A stretch of 64,000 nucleotides of DNA, from contig PHCV01000003.1 in NCBI GenBank assembly GCA_002842395.1, forward strand, positions 1 to 64,000, in the 5' to 3' direction. Of this stretch, positions 49,722-60,821 are shown piece by piece. Under the pieces are notes generated by a model. The model did not search any database. It saw nothing but the letters and a program-made list of their open reading frames with translations, and was not told the DNA's origin. A program made the position numbers and the translations under genes. Numbering within the stretch: the first letter of the stretch is position 1; every line of letters starts with the position of its first letter. Source of the stretch: Betaproteobacteria bacterium HGW-Betaproteobacteria-11 (GTDB lineage Bacteria; Pseudomonadota; Gammaproteobacteria; Burkholderiales; Rhodocyclaceae).

Positions 49722-52700
49722 ATGTTTGAAAGAATCATTCGTTTCGCCATTGAACAACGCTGGCTGGTGCTCCTGGCCGTGCTCGGGATGGCTGCGCTGG
49801 GCGTTTACAACTATCAGCGCCTGCCTATCGACGCCGTGCCGGACATTACCAATGTACAGGTTCAGATCAACACCCCGGTACCGGGTTATTCACCGCTGGA
49901 GTCCGAGCAGCGGATTACTTTTCCGGTCGAAACAGCCATGGCTGGTCTGCCTTTTCTGGAACAGACCCGCTCGTTGTCGCGTTATGGACTCTCTCAGGTC
50001 ACGGTCATTTTCAAGGATGGAACCGATATCTATTTCGCGCGCCAATTGGTGAATGAACGCATCCAGGAAGCCAAGCAGAAACTGCCCTCTGGCGTGGCGC
50101 CGACGCTCGGGCCCATTTCCACCGGCTTGGGCGAAATCTACATGTGGACAGTGGAGGCAAAGGACGGGGCAAAGAAGCCAGACGGTACACCCTACACGCC
50201 AACCGACCTGCGGGAAATCCAGGACTGGATTATCAAGCCACAGCTGCGTAATGTGCCTGGTGTCACCGAGATCAACACCATTGGCGGCTACGTCAAGGAA
50301 TTTCAAGTCGCCCCCTATCCGGACCGCCTGATCGCGCATGGCCTCGCCCTATCGGACCTGGTGGGCGCACTGGAGCGCAATAACGGCAATGTCGGCGCCG
50401 GATACATCGAACGGCGCGGCGAGCAATACCTGATTCGGGCACCGGGCCAGGTCGGCAATCTCGACGACATTGGCAACATCGTGATAAGAACCACGCAAGG
50501 CGTGCCGCTACGGATTCGCGATGTCGCCGACGTGGTGCTCGGAAAGGAGTTGCGTACAGGCGCGGCCACCGAGAACGGTAAAGAGGTGATCCTCGGCACC
50601 GTGTTCATGCTGATTGGGGAGAACAGCCGCAATGTGTCGCGGGCGGTGGACCTGAAGATGGAGGAGATCAATCGATCCCTGCCGTCCGGTGTGATTGCGC
50701 AAACGGTCTACGACCGCACGGTCCTGGTAGACAAAGCAATCAATACGGTAAAGAAGAACCTTGTCGAAGGCGCGCTGCTGGTCATCGCCATCCTGTTTCT
50801 GTTCCTCGGAAACATGCGCGCCGCGATCATTACGGCTACGGTCATTCCACTGGCCATGCTGTTCACATTCACCGGAATGGTCGGCAACAAGGTCAGTGCC
50901 AGCCTGATGAGTTTGGGCGCGCTTGACTTCGGCATCATCATCGACGGCGCCGTCGTGATCGTGGAAAACTGTGTACGGCGACTGACCCATGCCCAAGGTG
51001 GCTTTGGACGCCCCTTGACCCGTGACGAACGCTTTCATGAGGTGTTCGTTGCAGCCAGGGAAGCGCGGCGCCCGTTGATCTATGGGCAACTCATCATCAT
51101 GATCGTCTACCTGCCGATTTTTGCCCTCACCGGCGTTGAGGGCAAGATGTTCCATCCCATGGCATTTACCGTGGTGACGGCCTTGCTGGGAGCCATGATT
51201 CTGTCGGTGACCTTCATACCGGCAGCGGTCGCTTTGCTGATGAGCGAGAAAATCAGCGAACAGGAAAATCGTCTGATGGTGTGGGCGAAGCAGGGCTATC
51301 GCCCCGCGCTCGACTGGGCGCTGCTGAACAAGCCCCTGGTGCTCACCATCGCCGCTGTCTCGATCATTCTTAGCGGGCTGCTTGCCACCCGCATGGGCAG
51401 TGAGTTCATTCCCAGCCTGAATGAAGGCGACATTGCACTTCACGCACTGCGTATTCCGGGTACGAGCCTGACCCAGGCCATTGAAATGCAGACCGAGCTT
51501 GAGCGGACAGTGAAGAAATTTCCCGAGGTCGACAGAATCTTCGCCAAGATTGGTACCGCCGAGGTTGCCACCGACCCCATGCCACCTAATGTGGCAGACA
51601 ACTTCGTGATGCTGAAAGCCGAGTCCGAATGGCCGGACCCGAAGCGCAGCAAGGCCGAGCTGGTGGCCGCCATGCAAGAAGCCGTCGAAAAGGTTCCCGG
51701 CAACAACTACGAGTTCACGCAACCGATTCAGATGCGGTTCAATGAACTGATCTCCGGCGTTCGCAGCGACGTGGCCGTGAAGGTCTTTGGCGATGACATG
51801 GACACCATGAACCGCACCGCGGACCAGATTGCCGAGGTCTTAAATGGTGTTTCCGGTGCCGCGGACGTAAAGGTCGAACAGACGACCGGGTTGCCCATGC
51901 TGACCCTGAACGTCGATCGGGCAAAAATTGCACGGCTGGGCGTCAACATGAATGACGTCCAGGATGCGCTGTCCATTGCGGTTGGCGGGCGCGAATCCGG
52001 TCTGCTATTCCAGGGTGACCGGCGCTTCGGCATTGTCGTGAGGCTGCCGGACTCGCTGCGGATGGATACGGAAGCGATCAAGCGGATACCCATCCGCCTG
52101 CCATCGCCCGACAACGCGGCACGTCCAGCCTATGTCCAGATCGGCGAAGTCGCCAGTCTCGATGTTGCTCCCGGCCCTAACCAAATCAGCCGGGAGAGCG
52201 GCAAGCGTCGCGTCGTCGTCACGGCCAATGTGCGTGGGCGGGACATGGGTTCCTTTGTCGCGGAAGCGCGCCAAAAACTCGAACAACACGTCAAGGTACC
52301 AACCGGGTACTGGACTTCCTGGGGGGGAACATTCGAGCAGTTGCAGTCAGCCAGCAAACGTTTGCAGATTGTTGTGCCAGTCGCCCTGTTGTTGGTTTTC
52401 GTGCTGCTGTTTGCGATGTTCAATAACGTCAAGGATGGCCTGCTGGTGTTCAGCGGTGTGCCTTTCGCTCTGACGGGGGGAGTTGTGGCCCTGTGGCTCA
52501 GAGACATTCCCTTGTCGATTTCGGCAGGTGTCGGATTTATCGCCCTGTCCGGGGTGGCGGTTCTCAATGGCTTGGTGATGATCTCGTTCATCCGCTCGCT
52601 ACGTGACGACGGGATGCCGCTGGACCAGGCAATTCGTGAAGGCGCATTGACCCGTTTGCGCCCGGTACTGATGACCGCATTGGTTGCCTCGCTCGGCTTC

Positions 52701-52868
52701 GTGCCGATGGCAATCGCAACCGGTACCGGCGCGGAGGTTCAACGCCCGCTGGCAACGGTAGTGATTGGCGGCATTTTGTCGTCCACGCTGTTGACCTTGC
52801 TGGTGCTGCCGCTGCTCTATCGGCTGGCACACCGGCCAACCGAAAAACCGTCGCCCGGCTGGTGCTGA
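49722..52868 (+). CDS. czcA: Heavy-metal efflux RND permease, CzcA family
   Basis: 1048 residues with twelve predicted membrane segments. The opening FAIEQRWLVLLAVLGMAALG and PIDAVPDITNVQVQINTPVPGYSPLE are typical of the heavy-metal RND branch. TM4 carries GALDFGIIIDGAVVIVENCVRR (about 400-418), the DFG...DGA...EN signature of Co/Zn/Cd/Ni pumps rather than the Cu/Ag CusA type. GTGAEVQRPLATVVIGGILSSTLLTL ends the second half. Proton-driven export of divalent metal from periplasm or cytoplasm is expected; the exact ion is not determinable. Confidence 0.94.
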   Translation: MFERIIRFAIEQRWLVLLAVLGMAALGVYNYQRLPIDAVPDITNVQVQINTPVPGYSPLESEQRITFPVETAMAGLPFLEQTRSLSRYGLSQVTVIFKDGTDIYFARQLVNERIQEAKQKLPSGVAPTLGPISTGLGEIYMWTVEAKDGAKKPDGTPYTPTDLREIQDWIIKPQLRNVPGVTEINTIGGYVKEFQVAPYPDRLIAHGLALSDLVGALERNNGNVGAGYIERRGEQYLIRAPGQVGNLDDIGNIVIRTTQGVPLRIRDVADVVLGKELRTGAATENGKEVILGTVFMLIGENSRNVSRAVDLKMEEINRSLPSGVIAQTVYDRTVLVDKAINTVKKNLVEGALLVIAILFLFLGNMRAAIITATVIPLAMLFTFTGMVGNKVSASLMSLGALDFGIIIDGAVVIVENCVRRLTHAQGGFGRPLTRDERFHEVFVAAREARRPLIYGQLIIMIVYLPIFALTGVEGKMFHPMAFTVVTALLGAMILSVTFIPAAVALLMSEKISEQENRLMVWAKQGYRPALDWALLNKPLVLTIAAVSIILSGLLATRMGSEFIPSLNEGDIALHALRIPGTSLTQAIEMQTELERTVKKFPEVDRIFAKIGTAEVATDPMPPNVADNFVMLKAESEWPDPKRSKAELVAAMQEAVEKVPGNNYEFTQPIQMRFNELISGVRSDVAVKVFGDDMDTMNRTADQIAEVLNGVSGAADVKVEQTTGLPMLTLNVDRAKIARLGVNMNDVQDALSIAVGGRESGLLFQGDRRFGIVVRLPDSLRMDTEAIKRIPIRLPSPDNAARPAYVQIGEVASLDVAPGPNQISRESGKRRVVVTANVRGRDMGSFVAEARQKLEQHVKVPTGYWTSWGGTFEQLQSASKRLQIVVPVALLLVFVLLFAMFNNVKDGLLVFSGVPFALTGGVVALWLRDIPLSISAGVGFIALSGVAVLNGLVMISFIRSLRDDGMPLDQAIREGALTRLRPVLMTALVASLGFVPMAIATGTGAEVQRPLATVVIGGILSSTLLTLLVLPLLYRLAHRPTEKPSPGWC

Positions 52869-52928
52869 ATATCATCACCCAGTCTCTTCCGCCCTGACCC
52901 CCAGCGGCATGCGACGCTTGTCTACGGT

Positions 52929-52953
52929 AAAAGTCGGCTATGGCGACACGGTA
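52929..52953 (+). repeat. Dispersed repeat, diverged copy after czcA
   Basis: About 20 of 25 positions match the consensus (AAAAGTCGGCTATGGCGACA opening). It lies at the end of the czc operon between convergent genes. Confidence 0.55.
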
Positions 52954-52990
52954 AAAAAGCCAGCCACTGATGGGCCGCCGAATAGAAAAC

Positions 52991-53521
52991 TCAACGAATA
53001 CGCAGGCGCCGCGCCTCGCGGCAGGCGATCAGCTCGGCGCTGATGGTACGTAGCCGCTGATTGAGCAGCATCAGCAGTTCCATCAGTAACTTGACGCCCA
53101 GGTGCGGCTCCTCGGTGACCAGACGGGAAAGACTGGCACGGTCGAGTACGGCAAATTCCAGCGGGTCGAGCGCGACGCAGCTGGAAAACCTGGGTTCGCC
53201 GTCGATCAGCGACATTTCGCCCAGTGTCTTGCCAGGGCCAACGGCAGCGAGCACCTGCGGCAGTCCGCGGGCATCCTGCTTGATCACCTCGGCAGAGCCA
53301 TCGAGGATCAACAGCATGAAGTCGCCCGCCTCGCCCTCGCGGATGATCTCAGTGCCCTGAACAGCGCGATAACAGCGCATGTAGCGCGCCAGCATCTCGA
53401 TTTCACGGCCCTCGAAATCATCGAACAGGCGGATCGCGGCGATGATCTCGTGGATCCGATCGACGAAGGGCGTCGCATCACCGAGCGGCTCGATCCCCGG
53501 CAGGGTTTCGATGCCGCTCAT
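52991..53521 (-). CDS. Cyclic nucleotide-binding-domain protein without DNA-binding domain
   Basis: 176 residues. A single cNMP-binding beta barrel (about 30-145) shows AVQGTEIIREGEAGDFMLLILDGSAEVIKQ, GPGKTLGEMSLIDGEPRFSSCVALDP and EFAVLDRASLSRLV. The phosphate-binding cassette position reads GEMSLIDGEPRFSS, lacking the usual Arg at R82 of Crp, so nucleotide binding is doubtful. A C-terminal helical tail (QRLRTISAELIACREARRLRIR) replaces a helix-turn-helix. The role is unknown; such proteins may act as scaffolds or regulators. Confidence 0.8.
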   Translation of the reverse strand: MSGIETLPGIEPLGDATPFVDRIHEIIAAIRLFDDFEGREIEMLARYMRCYRAVQGTEIIREGEAGDFMLLILDGSAEVIKQDARGLPQVLAAVGPGKTLGEMSLIDGEPRFSSCVALDPLEFAVLDRASLSRLVTEEPHLGVKLLMELLMLLNQRLRTISAELIACREARRLRIR

Positions 53522-53551
53522 ATCGGCAGACTTGCCGGCAGACGCGACAAA

Positions 53552-53585
53552 CCGGCAGCCCCCAGGCAGAAGCGGGAGCTGCCGG
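53552..53585 (-). terminator. Hairpin downstream of hppA
   Basis: CCGGCAGC (53552-53559) pairs with GCTGCCGG (53578-53585) across 18 bases. On the minus strand it follows the hppA stop by about 25 bases and is trailed by TTTG, a weak T-tract. Confidence 0.45.
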
Positions 53586-53609
53586 TGAAGCGTGGCTGGC
53601 GTTTCTGAA

Positions 53610-55706
53610 TCACGCCACCAGCGGCACGATCAGCAGTGCCACGATGTTGATGATCTTGATCAGCGGATTCACCGCCGGGCCGGCCGTATCCTTGTAGGGA
53701 TCGCCCACGGTATCGCCGGTCACCGCCGCCTTGTGCGCTTCCGAGCCCTTGCCGCCGAAGTGACCATCCTCGATGTACTTCTTGGCGTTATCCCAGGCGC
53801 CGCCGCCGGTGGTCATCGAAATGGCGACGAACAGGCCGGTGACGATGGTGCCCATCAACGCGCCGCCCAGGGCGCGCACTCCGGCTCCGACGCCATCGAC
53901 GGCCGGCATCAGCGCGTTCATGCCGAAGGCCACGGCCACCGGCACCAGCACCGGCAGCAGTGAAGGAATCATCATTTCCTTGATCGCGGCCTTGGTCAGC
54001 ATGTCCACGCAGGTACCGTATTCCGGCTTGGCCGTGCCTTCCATGATGCCCTTGATCTCGCGGAACTGGCGACGCACCTCGACCACCACGGCTCCTGCCG
54101 AGCGACCGACCGCTTCCATCGCCATGGCGCCGAACAGATAGGGAATCAGGCCGCCGATGAAGAGGCCGATGATCACCGCCGGATCGGAGAGGTCGAACAG
54201 GAACTTGATGCCCGGCTTGGCCGCTTCCAGCCCGTGGGTGAAGTCGGCGAACAGCACCAGTGCGGCAAGGCCCGCGGAGCCGATCGCATAGCCCTTGGTC
54301 ACCGCCTTGGTGGTGTTGCCCACCGCGTCCAGCGGATCGGTGATGCCGCGCACCGAATCCGGCAGATCGGCCATCTCGGCAATGCCGCCGGCATTGTCGG
54401 TGATCGGGCCATAGGCGTCGAGTGCCACCACGATACCGGCCATCGACAGCATGGAAACCGCCGCGATCGCGATCCCGTAGAGCCCAGCCAGGGCGTAGGC
54501 GGCCCAGATTGCGGCACAGACGGAAAGTACCGGCCAGGCCGTGGCCTTCATCGAAACGCCGAGCCCGGCGATGATGTTGGTGCCATGTCCGGTGGTGGAC
54601 GCCTCGGCTACATGCTGCACCGGCTTGAACTCGGTACCGGTGTAATACTCGGTGATATAGACCATCAGCCCGGTCAGCACCAGACCGATCACGGCGGCGC
54701 CATAAAGCGCCAGCGAACTGACCGTGTGTCCGTCCGCGGTAGTCAGTCCGGCCCCCAGGATCCAGGTGGTCAGCGGATAGAACGCAACCAGTGCCATCGC
54801 GCCGGCGACGGCGAGGCCCTTGTACAGCGCATTCATGATCTTGGCCCCGGGCGAGGTCTTGACGAACATCGCACCGACGATCGAGGCAATGATCGAGAAA
54901 CCGCCCAGCACCAGCGGATAGACCACCGCGGCTTCGGCCATCGCCATCGAGCCCTTGAACAGCAGCGCGCCCAGCAGCATGGTCGCCACGATCGTCACCG
55001 CATAGGTTTCGAACAGGTCCGCCGCCATGCCCGCGCAGTCGCCGACGTTGTCGCCGACGTTATCGGCGATCACCGCCGGATTACGCGGATCGTCTTCGGG
55101 AATCCCGGCCTCCACTTTACCGACCAGGTCGGCGCCAACGTCAGCACCCTTGGTGAAGATGCCGCCGCCGAGACGGGCAAAAATCGAAATCAGCGAGGAA
55201 CCAAAGCCCAGGCCGATCAGTGGATGCACGATGTGCTCGAGGCTCGCATCGCCAGCCCCGCTCTTGAGGAAAACGAAATAGCCCGCCACGCCCAGCAGTC
55301 CGAGACCGACCACCAGCATGCCGGTGATCGCACCACCGCGAAACGCCACATTCAGCGCCTCGTTCAAACCGGTACGCGCCGCCTCTGCCGTGCGCACGTT
55401 GGCCCGCACCGAAACATTCATGCCGATGTAGCCAGCCGCGCCGGAAAGCACGGCGCCGATGACGAAGCCGACCGCGGTCAGGGTCCCGAGGCTGAACCAG
55501 AGAATCACGGCCAGCACCACGCCGACCATGCCGATGGTGGTGTATTGGCGGTTGAGATAGGCTTGCGCCCCTTCCTGAATCGCCGCGGCGATTTCCTGCA
55601 TGCGCGGGTTGCCGGCGGGCTGCGCCAGAATCCAGCGAGTGGACAGCCCCCCATAGGCAATCGCAATTACGGCACAGATCAACGCAAACATCAGTCCTGC
55701 TGACAT
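53610..55706 (-). CDS. hppA: Membrane proton-pumping pyrophosphatase, K+-independent type
   Basis: 698 residues, about 16 membrane helices. It uses PPi hydrolysis to pump H+. The substrate site shows [40 protein letters not shown] (about 185-223) and [20 protein letters not shown] (about 427-446). [14 protein letters not shown] at 463-476 has Lys467 where K+-dependent enzymes have Ala, the accepted mark of the K+-independent H+-PPase class. A CAGGAGAGA ribosome site precedes the start. It is next to pfp, so PPi is both made and used in this locus. Confidence 0.96.
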   Translation of the reverse strand: MSAGLMFALICAVIAIAYGGLSTRWILAQPAGNPRMQEIAAAIQEGAQAYLNRQYTTIGMVGVVLAVILWFSLGTLTAVGFVIGAVLSGAAGYIGMNVSVRANVRTAEAARTGLNEALNVAFRGGAITGMLVVGLGLLGVAGYFVFLKSGAGDASLEHIVHPLIGLGFGSSLISIFARLGGGIFTKGADVGADLVGKVEAGIPEDDPRNPAVIADNVGDNVGDCAGMAADLFETYAVTIVATMLLGALLFKGSMAMAEAAVVYPLVLGGFSIIASIVGAMFVKTSPGAKIMNALYKGLAVAGAMALVAFYPLTTWILGAGLTTADGHTVSSLALYGAAVIGLVLTGLMVYITEYYTGTEFKPVQHVAEASTTGHGTNIIAGLGVSMKATAWPVLSVCAAIWAAYALAGLYGIAIAAVSMLSMAGIVVALDAYGPITDNAGGIAEMADLPDSVRGITDPLDAVGNTTKAVTKGYAIGSAGLAALVLFADFTHGLEAAKPGIKFLFDLSDPAVIIGLFIGGLIPYLFGAMAMEAVGRSAGAVVVEVRRQFREIKGIMEGTAKPEYGTCVDMLTKAAIKEMMIPSLLPVLVPVAVAFGMNALMPAVDGVGAGVRALGGALMGTIVTGLFVAISMTTGGGAWDNAKKYIEDGHFGGKGSEAHKAAVTGDTVGDPYKDTAGPAVNPLIKIINIVALLIVPLVA

Positions 55707-55741
55707 ACGGTTCTCTCCTGTTCAATTAATTTGGACTACGG

Positions 55742-57001
55742 TTAAATGACGAACTGCGGCAACCCCTTCTTTATTGTTTCGTTGCGCAACCTGACATAGA
55801 CGGGCAGGCCGTCACGAAAGGGCGGAAAATCCTCACCCTGAATCAGGGGCGCAAGATAGCGGCGCGCCTCTGCCGTAATGCCGAAGCCATCAGCGGCGAT
55901 GAATTCTTGCGGCATTTTTCTTTCCACATTGGCGACCTGATCGAGCGGTGCGGCAATGATATCCCATTGGTAAGGCGCATCGCTCAGGCGTCGGATCGCC
56001 GGCATCACGGCATTCTTGCCGGACAAAGCCATCTCCACCGCGGCGCGACCCACCGCAAAGGCCTGTTCGACGTCGGTCTTCGAGGCAATGTGACGTGCCG
56101 CGCGCTGCAGATAATCGGCTACCGCCCAGTGAAATTTGTAGCCCAGGCGTTGCTTGACCAGTCCGGCGATGTGTGGGCCGACACCACCCAGCTGCGCATG
56201 ACCAAAGGCATCGACCGTGCCGGCTTCGGCCAGGAACCGGCCATCGGACGCAAGCAGGCCTTCGGACACGGCGACGGCACAGAATCCATAACGCGTAACA
56301 CACTCCTTGACCCGTTCGAGAAAACGCGTCTCATCGAAGCGCACTTCCGGCAGAAGCAGGATATGCGGCGCCTCGCCCTCGTTTTCCGCCGCCAGGGCGC
56401 AGGCCGCGGTAATCCATCCGGCATGGCGGCCCATCACCTCCATGACGAACACCTTGGTCGAGGTGCGTGCCATCGAGGCCACGTCGAGACCCGCCTCGCG
56501 CATCGAGGTCGCCACGTATTTGGCCACCGAACCGAAGCCCGGACAGGTATCGGTCAGTGGCAGATCGTTGTCCACGGTCTTGGGAATGTGGATCGCCTGC
56601 AACGGATAGCCCGAGGCTTGCGCCATCTGCGCCACCTTGAGGCAGGTATCGGCCGAGTCGCCGCCGCCGTTGTAGAAGAAATAGCCGATGTCATGCGCGC
56701 GAAATACCTCGATCAGCCGTTCGTATTCGCGCCGGTTCTGCTCCAGTCCCTTCAGCTTGTAGCGGCATGAGCCGAAGGCGCCACCGGGCGTATGGCGCAG
56801 AGCGGCAATCGCCGCGGCGGATTCCCGCGAGGTGTCGATCAGGTCTTCGTTCAATGCCCCGATGATGCCGTCACGCCCGGCCAGCACCTTGCCGATCCGC
56901 TCTGGATGCTGCCTCGCCGTCTCGATTACGGCGCAGGCCGAGGCATTGATGACAGCCGTCACGCCACCGGATTGCGCATAGAAGGCGTTGCGGGCACGCA
57001 T
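55742..57001 (-). CDS. pfp: Pyrophosphate-dependent 6-phosphofructokinase
   Basis: 419 residues from ATG 57001; a TTG at 57010 would add three residues. It reversibly phosphorylates fructose 6-phosphate using PPi. The PFK fold is shown by YAQSGGVTAVINAS, FYNGGGDSADT (112-119; the Asp replacing the ATP-PFK Gly marks PPi use), HIPKTVDNDLPLT (Lys141 also a PPi-type mark), and VMEVMGRHAGWITAACAL. It lies between adk and hppA on the same strand, suggesting that glycolytic flux, adenylate balance and PPi energy are linked. Confidence 0.94.
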   Translation of the reverse strand: MRARNAFYAQSGGVTAVINASACAVIETARQHPERIGKVLAGRDGIIGALNEDLIDTSRESAAAIAALRHTPGGAFGSCRYKLKGLEQNRREYERLIEVFRAHDIGYFFYNGGGDSADTCLKVAQMAQASGYPLQAIHIPKTVDNDLPLTDTCPGFGSVAKYVATSMREAGLDVASMARTSTKVFVMEVMGRHAGWITAACALAAENEGEAPHILLLPEVRFDETRFLERVKECVTRYGFCAVAVSEGLLASDGRFLAEAGTVDAFGHAQLGGVGPHIAGLVKQRLGYKFHWAVADYLQRAARHIASKTDVEQAFAVGRAAVEMALSGKNAVMPAIRRLSDAPYQWDIIAAPLDQVANVERKMPQEFIAADGFGITAEARRYLAPLIQGEDFPPFRDGLPVYVRLRNETIKKGLPQFVI

Positions 57002-57010
57002 CGACGACAA

Positions 57011-57688
<678 letters not shown>

Positions 57689-57730
57689 TTAGAAAGTGCG
57701 ATAACCCGCCTGTGGGTCGCCAAGATACCG

Positions 57731-58498
57731 TCAATCCGTGCCCCGGTCAAACAGGCGCCGCACGCGGGCCAGATCCTCCGGCGTATCGACGCCGCCTTGG
57801 GGTCGGCCTTGGCAGTCGATCACATGGATGACATATCCGTGGCCGAGCGCCCGCAGTTGTTCCAGCGCTTCCCATTGTTCCGCCGGTGGCGAGGCAAGCC
57901 CGCCGTAGTGCCGCAAGAATCCGGCCCGGTAAGCATACAGTCCGATATGACGGCGGGCCATGAAACCATCGGGCAGCAACTTGCTTCCCATGGCAAAGGC
58001 ATCGCGCGGCCAGGGAATCGGTGCACGGGAAAAATACAGCGCGCGGCCATGTTCATCGACCACCACCTTGACCACATTGGGATCGAGAAATTCGGCGATC
58101 GCGGTAAGCGGATGCGCCGCAGTAGCGATGGCCGCTGCCCGATCCTGCGCCAGGGCTGCCGCCACCTGCGCGATGAGGGCAGGATCGATCAATGGCTCAT
58201 CACCCTGCACATTGACCACGATCGTCTCATCCATCCAGCCTTGCCGATCGACCACTTCGGCCAACCGGTCGGTGCCGGAGAGATGATCATTGCGGGTCAG
58301 CAGCGCCTGCCGGCCATGCGTCGTCGCCGCGTCGATGATGCGCTGATCGTCGGCGGCAATCAGCACTTCGCGCGCGCCGCTGGCGGCGGCCGCCTCGGCC
58401 ACGCGCACCACCATCGGCTTGCCGCCGATGTCGGCCAGGGGTTTCCCGGGCAGGCGGGTCGACGCCCAGCGTGCGGGGATCACGACACGAAATGGCAT
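57731..58498 (-). CDS. kdsB: 3-deoxy-manno-octulosonate cytidylyltransferase
   Basis: 255 residues from ATG 58498 ([20 protein letters not shown]). It activates KDO as CMP-KDO for the LPS inner core. Other motifs are [42 protein letters not shown] and [12 protein letters not shown], plus [12 protein letters not shown]. It lies eight bases after ycaR in the lipid A/KDO block. Confidence 0.96.
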   Translation of the reverse strand: MPFRVVIPARWASTRLPGKPLADIGGKPMVVRVAEAAAASGAREVLIAADDQRIIDAATTHGRQALLTRNDHLSGTDRLAEVVDRQGWMDETIVVNVQGDEPLIDPALIAQVAAALAQDRAAAIATAAHPLTAIAEFLDPNVVKVVVDEHGRALYFSRAPIPWPRDAFAMGSKLLPDGFMARRHIGLYAYRAGFLRHYGGLASPPAEQWEALEQLRALGHGYVIHVIDCQGRPQGGVDTPEDLARVRRLFDRGTD

Positions 58499-58506
58499 CG
58501 GCGGTC

Positions 58507-58683
58507 TCAGTCCCCGTCGGGGCCGAGTTTGCGGGCTTCGTCTTCGAGCATGACCGGAATATCGTCCTTGACCGGATAGGCCAGCTTGCAACCCTTGCAG
58601 ACCAGCTCGGCGGCAGGCTTGCGGTAATCCAGCGGGCCCTTGCATACCGGGCAGACGAGTATTTCAAGCAGGCGATGATCCAT
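58507..58683 (-). CDS. ycaR: Trm112-like zinc-ribbon protein (YcaR)
   Basis: 58 residues from ATG 58683, which lies inside the end of lpxK. Four cysteines (CPVCKGPL and [11 protein letters not shown]) form a zinc ribbon. YcaR-like proteins commonly sit between lpxK and kdsB in proteobacteria. The eukaryotic homologue Trm112 activates methyltransferases; the bacterial role is not well defined. Confidence 0.93.
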   Translation of the reverse strand: MDHRLLEILVCPVCKGPLDYRKPAAELVCKGCKLAYPVKDDIPVMLEDEARKLGPDGD

Positions 58684-59716
58684 TGAGCTTCTCCAGGATG
58701 AATGCGGCAAGGTCGGGATTCACATCGGCCGTCACGGGGAGCACCCAGACCGGCAAAGGTAGATCAAGCGCGGTCAATTTTACGGCATCCTTTTCCGTCG
58801 TCAGCAAGGCATCGGCGGAAAACAGCAGTTCTTCGCGACGATAGCCATGATGATCGGGGAAGGGATGGACAACACATTCCAGCCCCAGGGCGGCCAACGT
58901 ATCGAAAAACCGCTCGGGAGCGCCGATGCCGGCGATCGCATGCAGACGTCGTCCCTGCAACTCGGCAGCACGGCAAACGATATCTGGCTGATCGAGCCGA
59001 TAGAACAGCTCGCCGCCGAGTGTCATGCGAAATACGGGACATGAAAAAGTCGGCGCTGGTGAGACGGCGAAAACATCGTTGAGCACCACCGCATCGACCT
59101 CGGCCAGACGCGACAGCGGCTCGCGCAAGGGACCGGCTGGCAACAGCCAGCCGTTCATCGCGCCGCGCGAGTCGAAGACGGCGATTTCGAGGTCGCGCGC
59201 CAAACGGTAGTGCTGCAAGCCGTCATCGGAAAGAATCAGATTGCATTCGGAATGCGCCGCAAGCAGCGCCCGGCCCGCGGCGGCACGGTCGCGTCCGACG
59301 AATAGCGGACAGCCGCTGCGTCGGGCGAGCAGTACCGGCTCGTCGCCAGCCAGAACGGGATCGCTATCGGCGGTAACGGCCATTACGCCGTCATTCCTGC
59401 CACCATGGCCCCGGCTGAGGATGCCCGGCCGCAAGCCACGTGCCCGCAGGGTTTCGGCCAGATGAAGGAGCAACGGCGTCTTGCCGGCGCCACCGACCGT
59501 CAGGTTGCCGATGACCACGACCGGAACCGGCAGGCGATGCGTCTTCAGCCAGCCACGGCTATAGAGCGCACGCCGCAGCGCGACCAGCATGGCAAAGCAC
59601 AACGAGAACGGCAACAGCAGCCAGGCGAACACGCCGCGCCGCCGCCACAGCGTGGCAAAGCCACGGTCAGTGCCTGGCTTGCTGCGTGGCAAAAGAGATA
59701 TGCGCGAGTCCGGCAC
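58664..59716 (-). CDS. lpxK: Tetraacyldisaccharide 4'-kinase
   Basis: 350 residues. It phosphorylates the lipid A precursor at the inner face of the membrane. An N-terminal membrane helix (about 30-48) precedes the P-loop [21 protein letters not shown], followed by [27 protein letters not shown], and [11 protein letters not shown]. Residues 216-225 ([10 protein letters not shown]) are encoded by an antisense-oriented copy of the dispersed repeat after DAVVLND, where the family is variable. It overlaps exbD at the start and ycaR at the end. Confidence 0.95.
   Translation of the reverse strand: MPDSRISLLPRSKPGTDRGFATLWRRRGVFAWLLLPFSLCFAMLVALRRALYSRGWLKTHRLPVPVVVIGNLTVGGAGKTPLLLHLAETLRARGLRPGILSRGHGGRNDGVMAVTADSDPVLAGDEPVLLARRSGCPLFVGRDRAAAGRALLAAHSECNLILSDDGLQHYRLARDLEIAVFDSRGAMNGWLLPAGPLREPLSRLAEVDAVVLNDVFAVSPAPTFSCPVFRMTLGGELFYRLDQPDIVCRAAELQGRRLHAIAGIGAPERFFDTLAALGLECVVHPFPDHHGYRREELLFSADALLTTEKDAVKLTALDLPLPVWVLPVTADVNPDLAAFILEKLNGSSPA
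59046..59070 (+). repeat. Dispersed 25-bp repeat, copy inside lpxK (opposite strand)
   Basis: 24 of 25 positions match the consensus. It is inserted opposite to the direction of the gene, so it encodes SPAPTFS rather than KVGAGET. Confidence 0.85.
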
Positions 59717-60086
59717 CTTGTGCCGCCTGCATGACGTCGATCACGCTCTGATGCGTGGCCTTGGCGTCGGCGTTGATGACGACGATGGCTTCCTTGCCGG
59801 AGCCGGCGGCGCGTTGCAACGCCTCGCGGATCGCCTCGGTCTCGTGGCTGCCGAGCGCCTGCTTGTTCACCATGATGTCGCCGGAAGCCGTCACCACGAC
59901 GTTGATTTCGTCCGGCTGCTCCTTGTTTTGCTGCACGTCGGCCGTGGGTAGATTGATCTCGAGGCCGGAGAACTTCGAGTAGGTGGTGGTGATCATGAGG
60001 AAGATCAGGATGACGAGCAGGACGTCGATCATCGGAATCAGATTGATTTCGGGCTCCTCATGCCGGCGATTGTGTTTGAAGTTCAT
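59667..60086 (-). CDS. exbD: Biopolymer transport protein ExbD/TolR
   Basis: 139 residues from ATG 60086. One membrane helix (INLIPMIDVLLVILIFLMITTTY, with the channel Asp) is followed by a periplasmic domain ([49 protein letters not shown]). With ExbB it uses the proton gradient to drive TonB or a TonB-like protein. The gene overlaps lpxK by 50 bases, as in the exbB-exbD-lpxK-kdsB clusters of many betaproteobacteria. Confidence 0.93.
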   Translation of the reverse strand: MNFKHNRRHEEPEINLIPMIDVLLVILIFLMITTTYSKFSGLEINLPTADVQQNKEQPDEINVVVTASGDIMVNKQALGSHETEAIREALQRAAGSGKEAIVVINADAKATHQSVIDVMQAAQGAGLAHISFATQQARH

Positions 60087-60096
60087 CGCCCCGGGC

Positions 60097-60702
60097 TCAC
60101 TCGCGCTCGCCGTGAATGGTTTCCACCAGACGCACCGCCTCCTGCTCCATGTCGAGCAACAGGCTATCGACGAGGGCACGGAAGTGGCGATAGGCAATCA
60201 TGCTGGGGATGGCGACGATCAGTCCGAAGGCGGTGTTGTAGAGCGCCACCGAAATGCCATGTGCCAGCGCCTGCGGGTTGTTCCCGGCAGCCGTGGAAGA
60301 GCCGAAAATTTCGATCATGCCGACTACCGTGCCGAACAATCCCATCAACGGCGCGATCGAGGCGATCGTGCCCAGCGTGGTCAGGTAGCGTTCGAGTTCG
60401 TGCGCCACGGCACGTCCGGCTTCCTCGATCGATTCCTTCATCAGGTCGCGTGAAAACTTTGCATTGCGCAAGCCGGCGGCCAGGATACGGCCCAGCGGAG
60501 AATTCCCCTCGAGTCGCGCCAGCAAGGCGGCGGAAGCTCCGTTCTGCCTGGCCTCGGCCAGGGCACCTAGCAACAGGCCGGGAGGAGCGATTTTTTCGCG
60601 GCGCAGTACGGTGGAACGCTCGATGATGAGGGCCACCGCAATGACGGAAGCCAGAAGCAAAGGCCAGATCGGCCAACCGGCCGCTTGAATGATGACTAAC
60701 AC
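60097..60702 (-). CDS. exbB: MotA/TolQ/ExbB proton channel protein
   Basis: 201 residues from GTG 60702 (MLVIIQAAGWPIWPLLLASV), eight bases after GGAG; the frame is open upstream but family members start here. Three membrane helices are visible, the second and third in YLTTLGTIASIAPLMGLFGTVVGMIEIF and GISVALYNTAFGLIVAIPSMIAYRHFRA. Partner of ExbD in a proton-driven complex. Which TonB or Tol system it serves is not clear from this window. Confidence 0.92.
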   Translation of the reverse strand: MLVIIQAAGWPIWPLLLASVIAVALIIERSTVLRREKIAPPGLLLGALAEARQNGASAALLARLEGNSPLGRILAAGLRNAKFSRDLMKESIEEAGRAVAHELERYLTTLGTIASIAPLMGLFGTVVGMIEIFGSSTAAGNNPQALAHGISVALYNTAFGLIVAIPSMIAYRHFRALVDSLLLDMEQEAVRLVETIHGERE

Positions 60703-60821
60703 GTAGACAACTCCGGAAAACAGCGAAGCCTGAACTTTAGCCCGCGCCATCGGATTCGGCAATAGGCCAATGCAAAGACGATGTCATGCCCCCGGACGCT
60801 TTTTTTTGCAGCGCGTCATTC

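Noticed and set aside
53031..53052. CTCGGCGCTGATGGTACG in the cNMP-binding protein gene as a repeat copy
   Set aside because: Only a partial match, in a region that encodes a plain C-terminal helix; likely chance.
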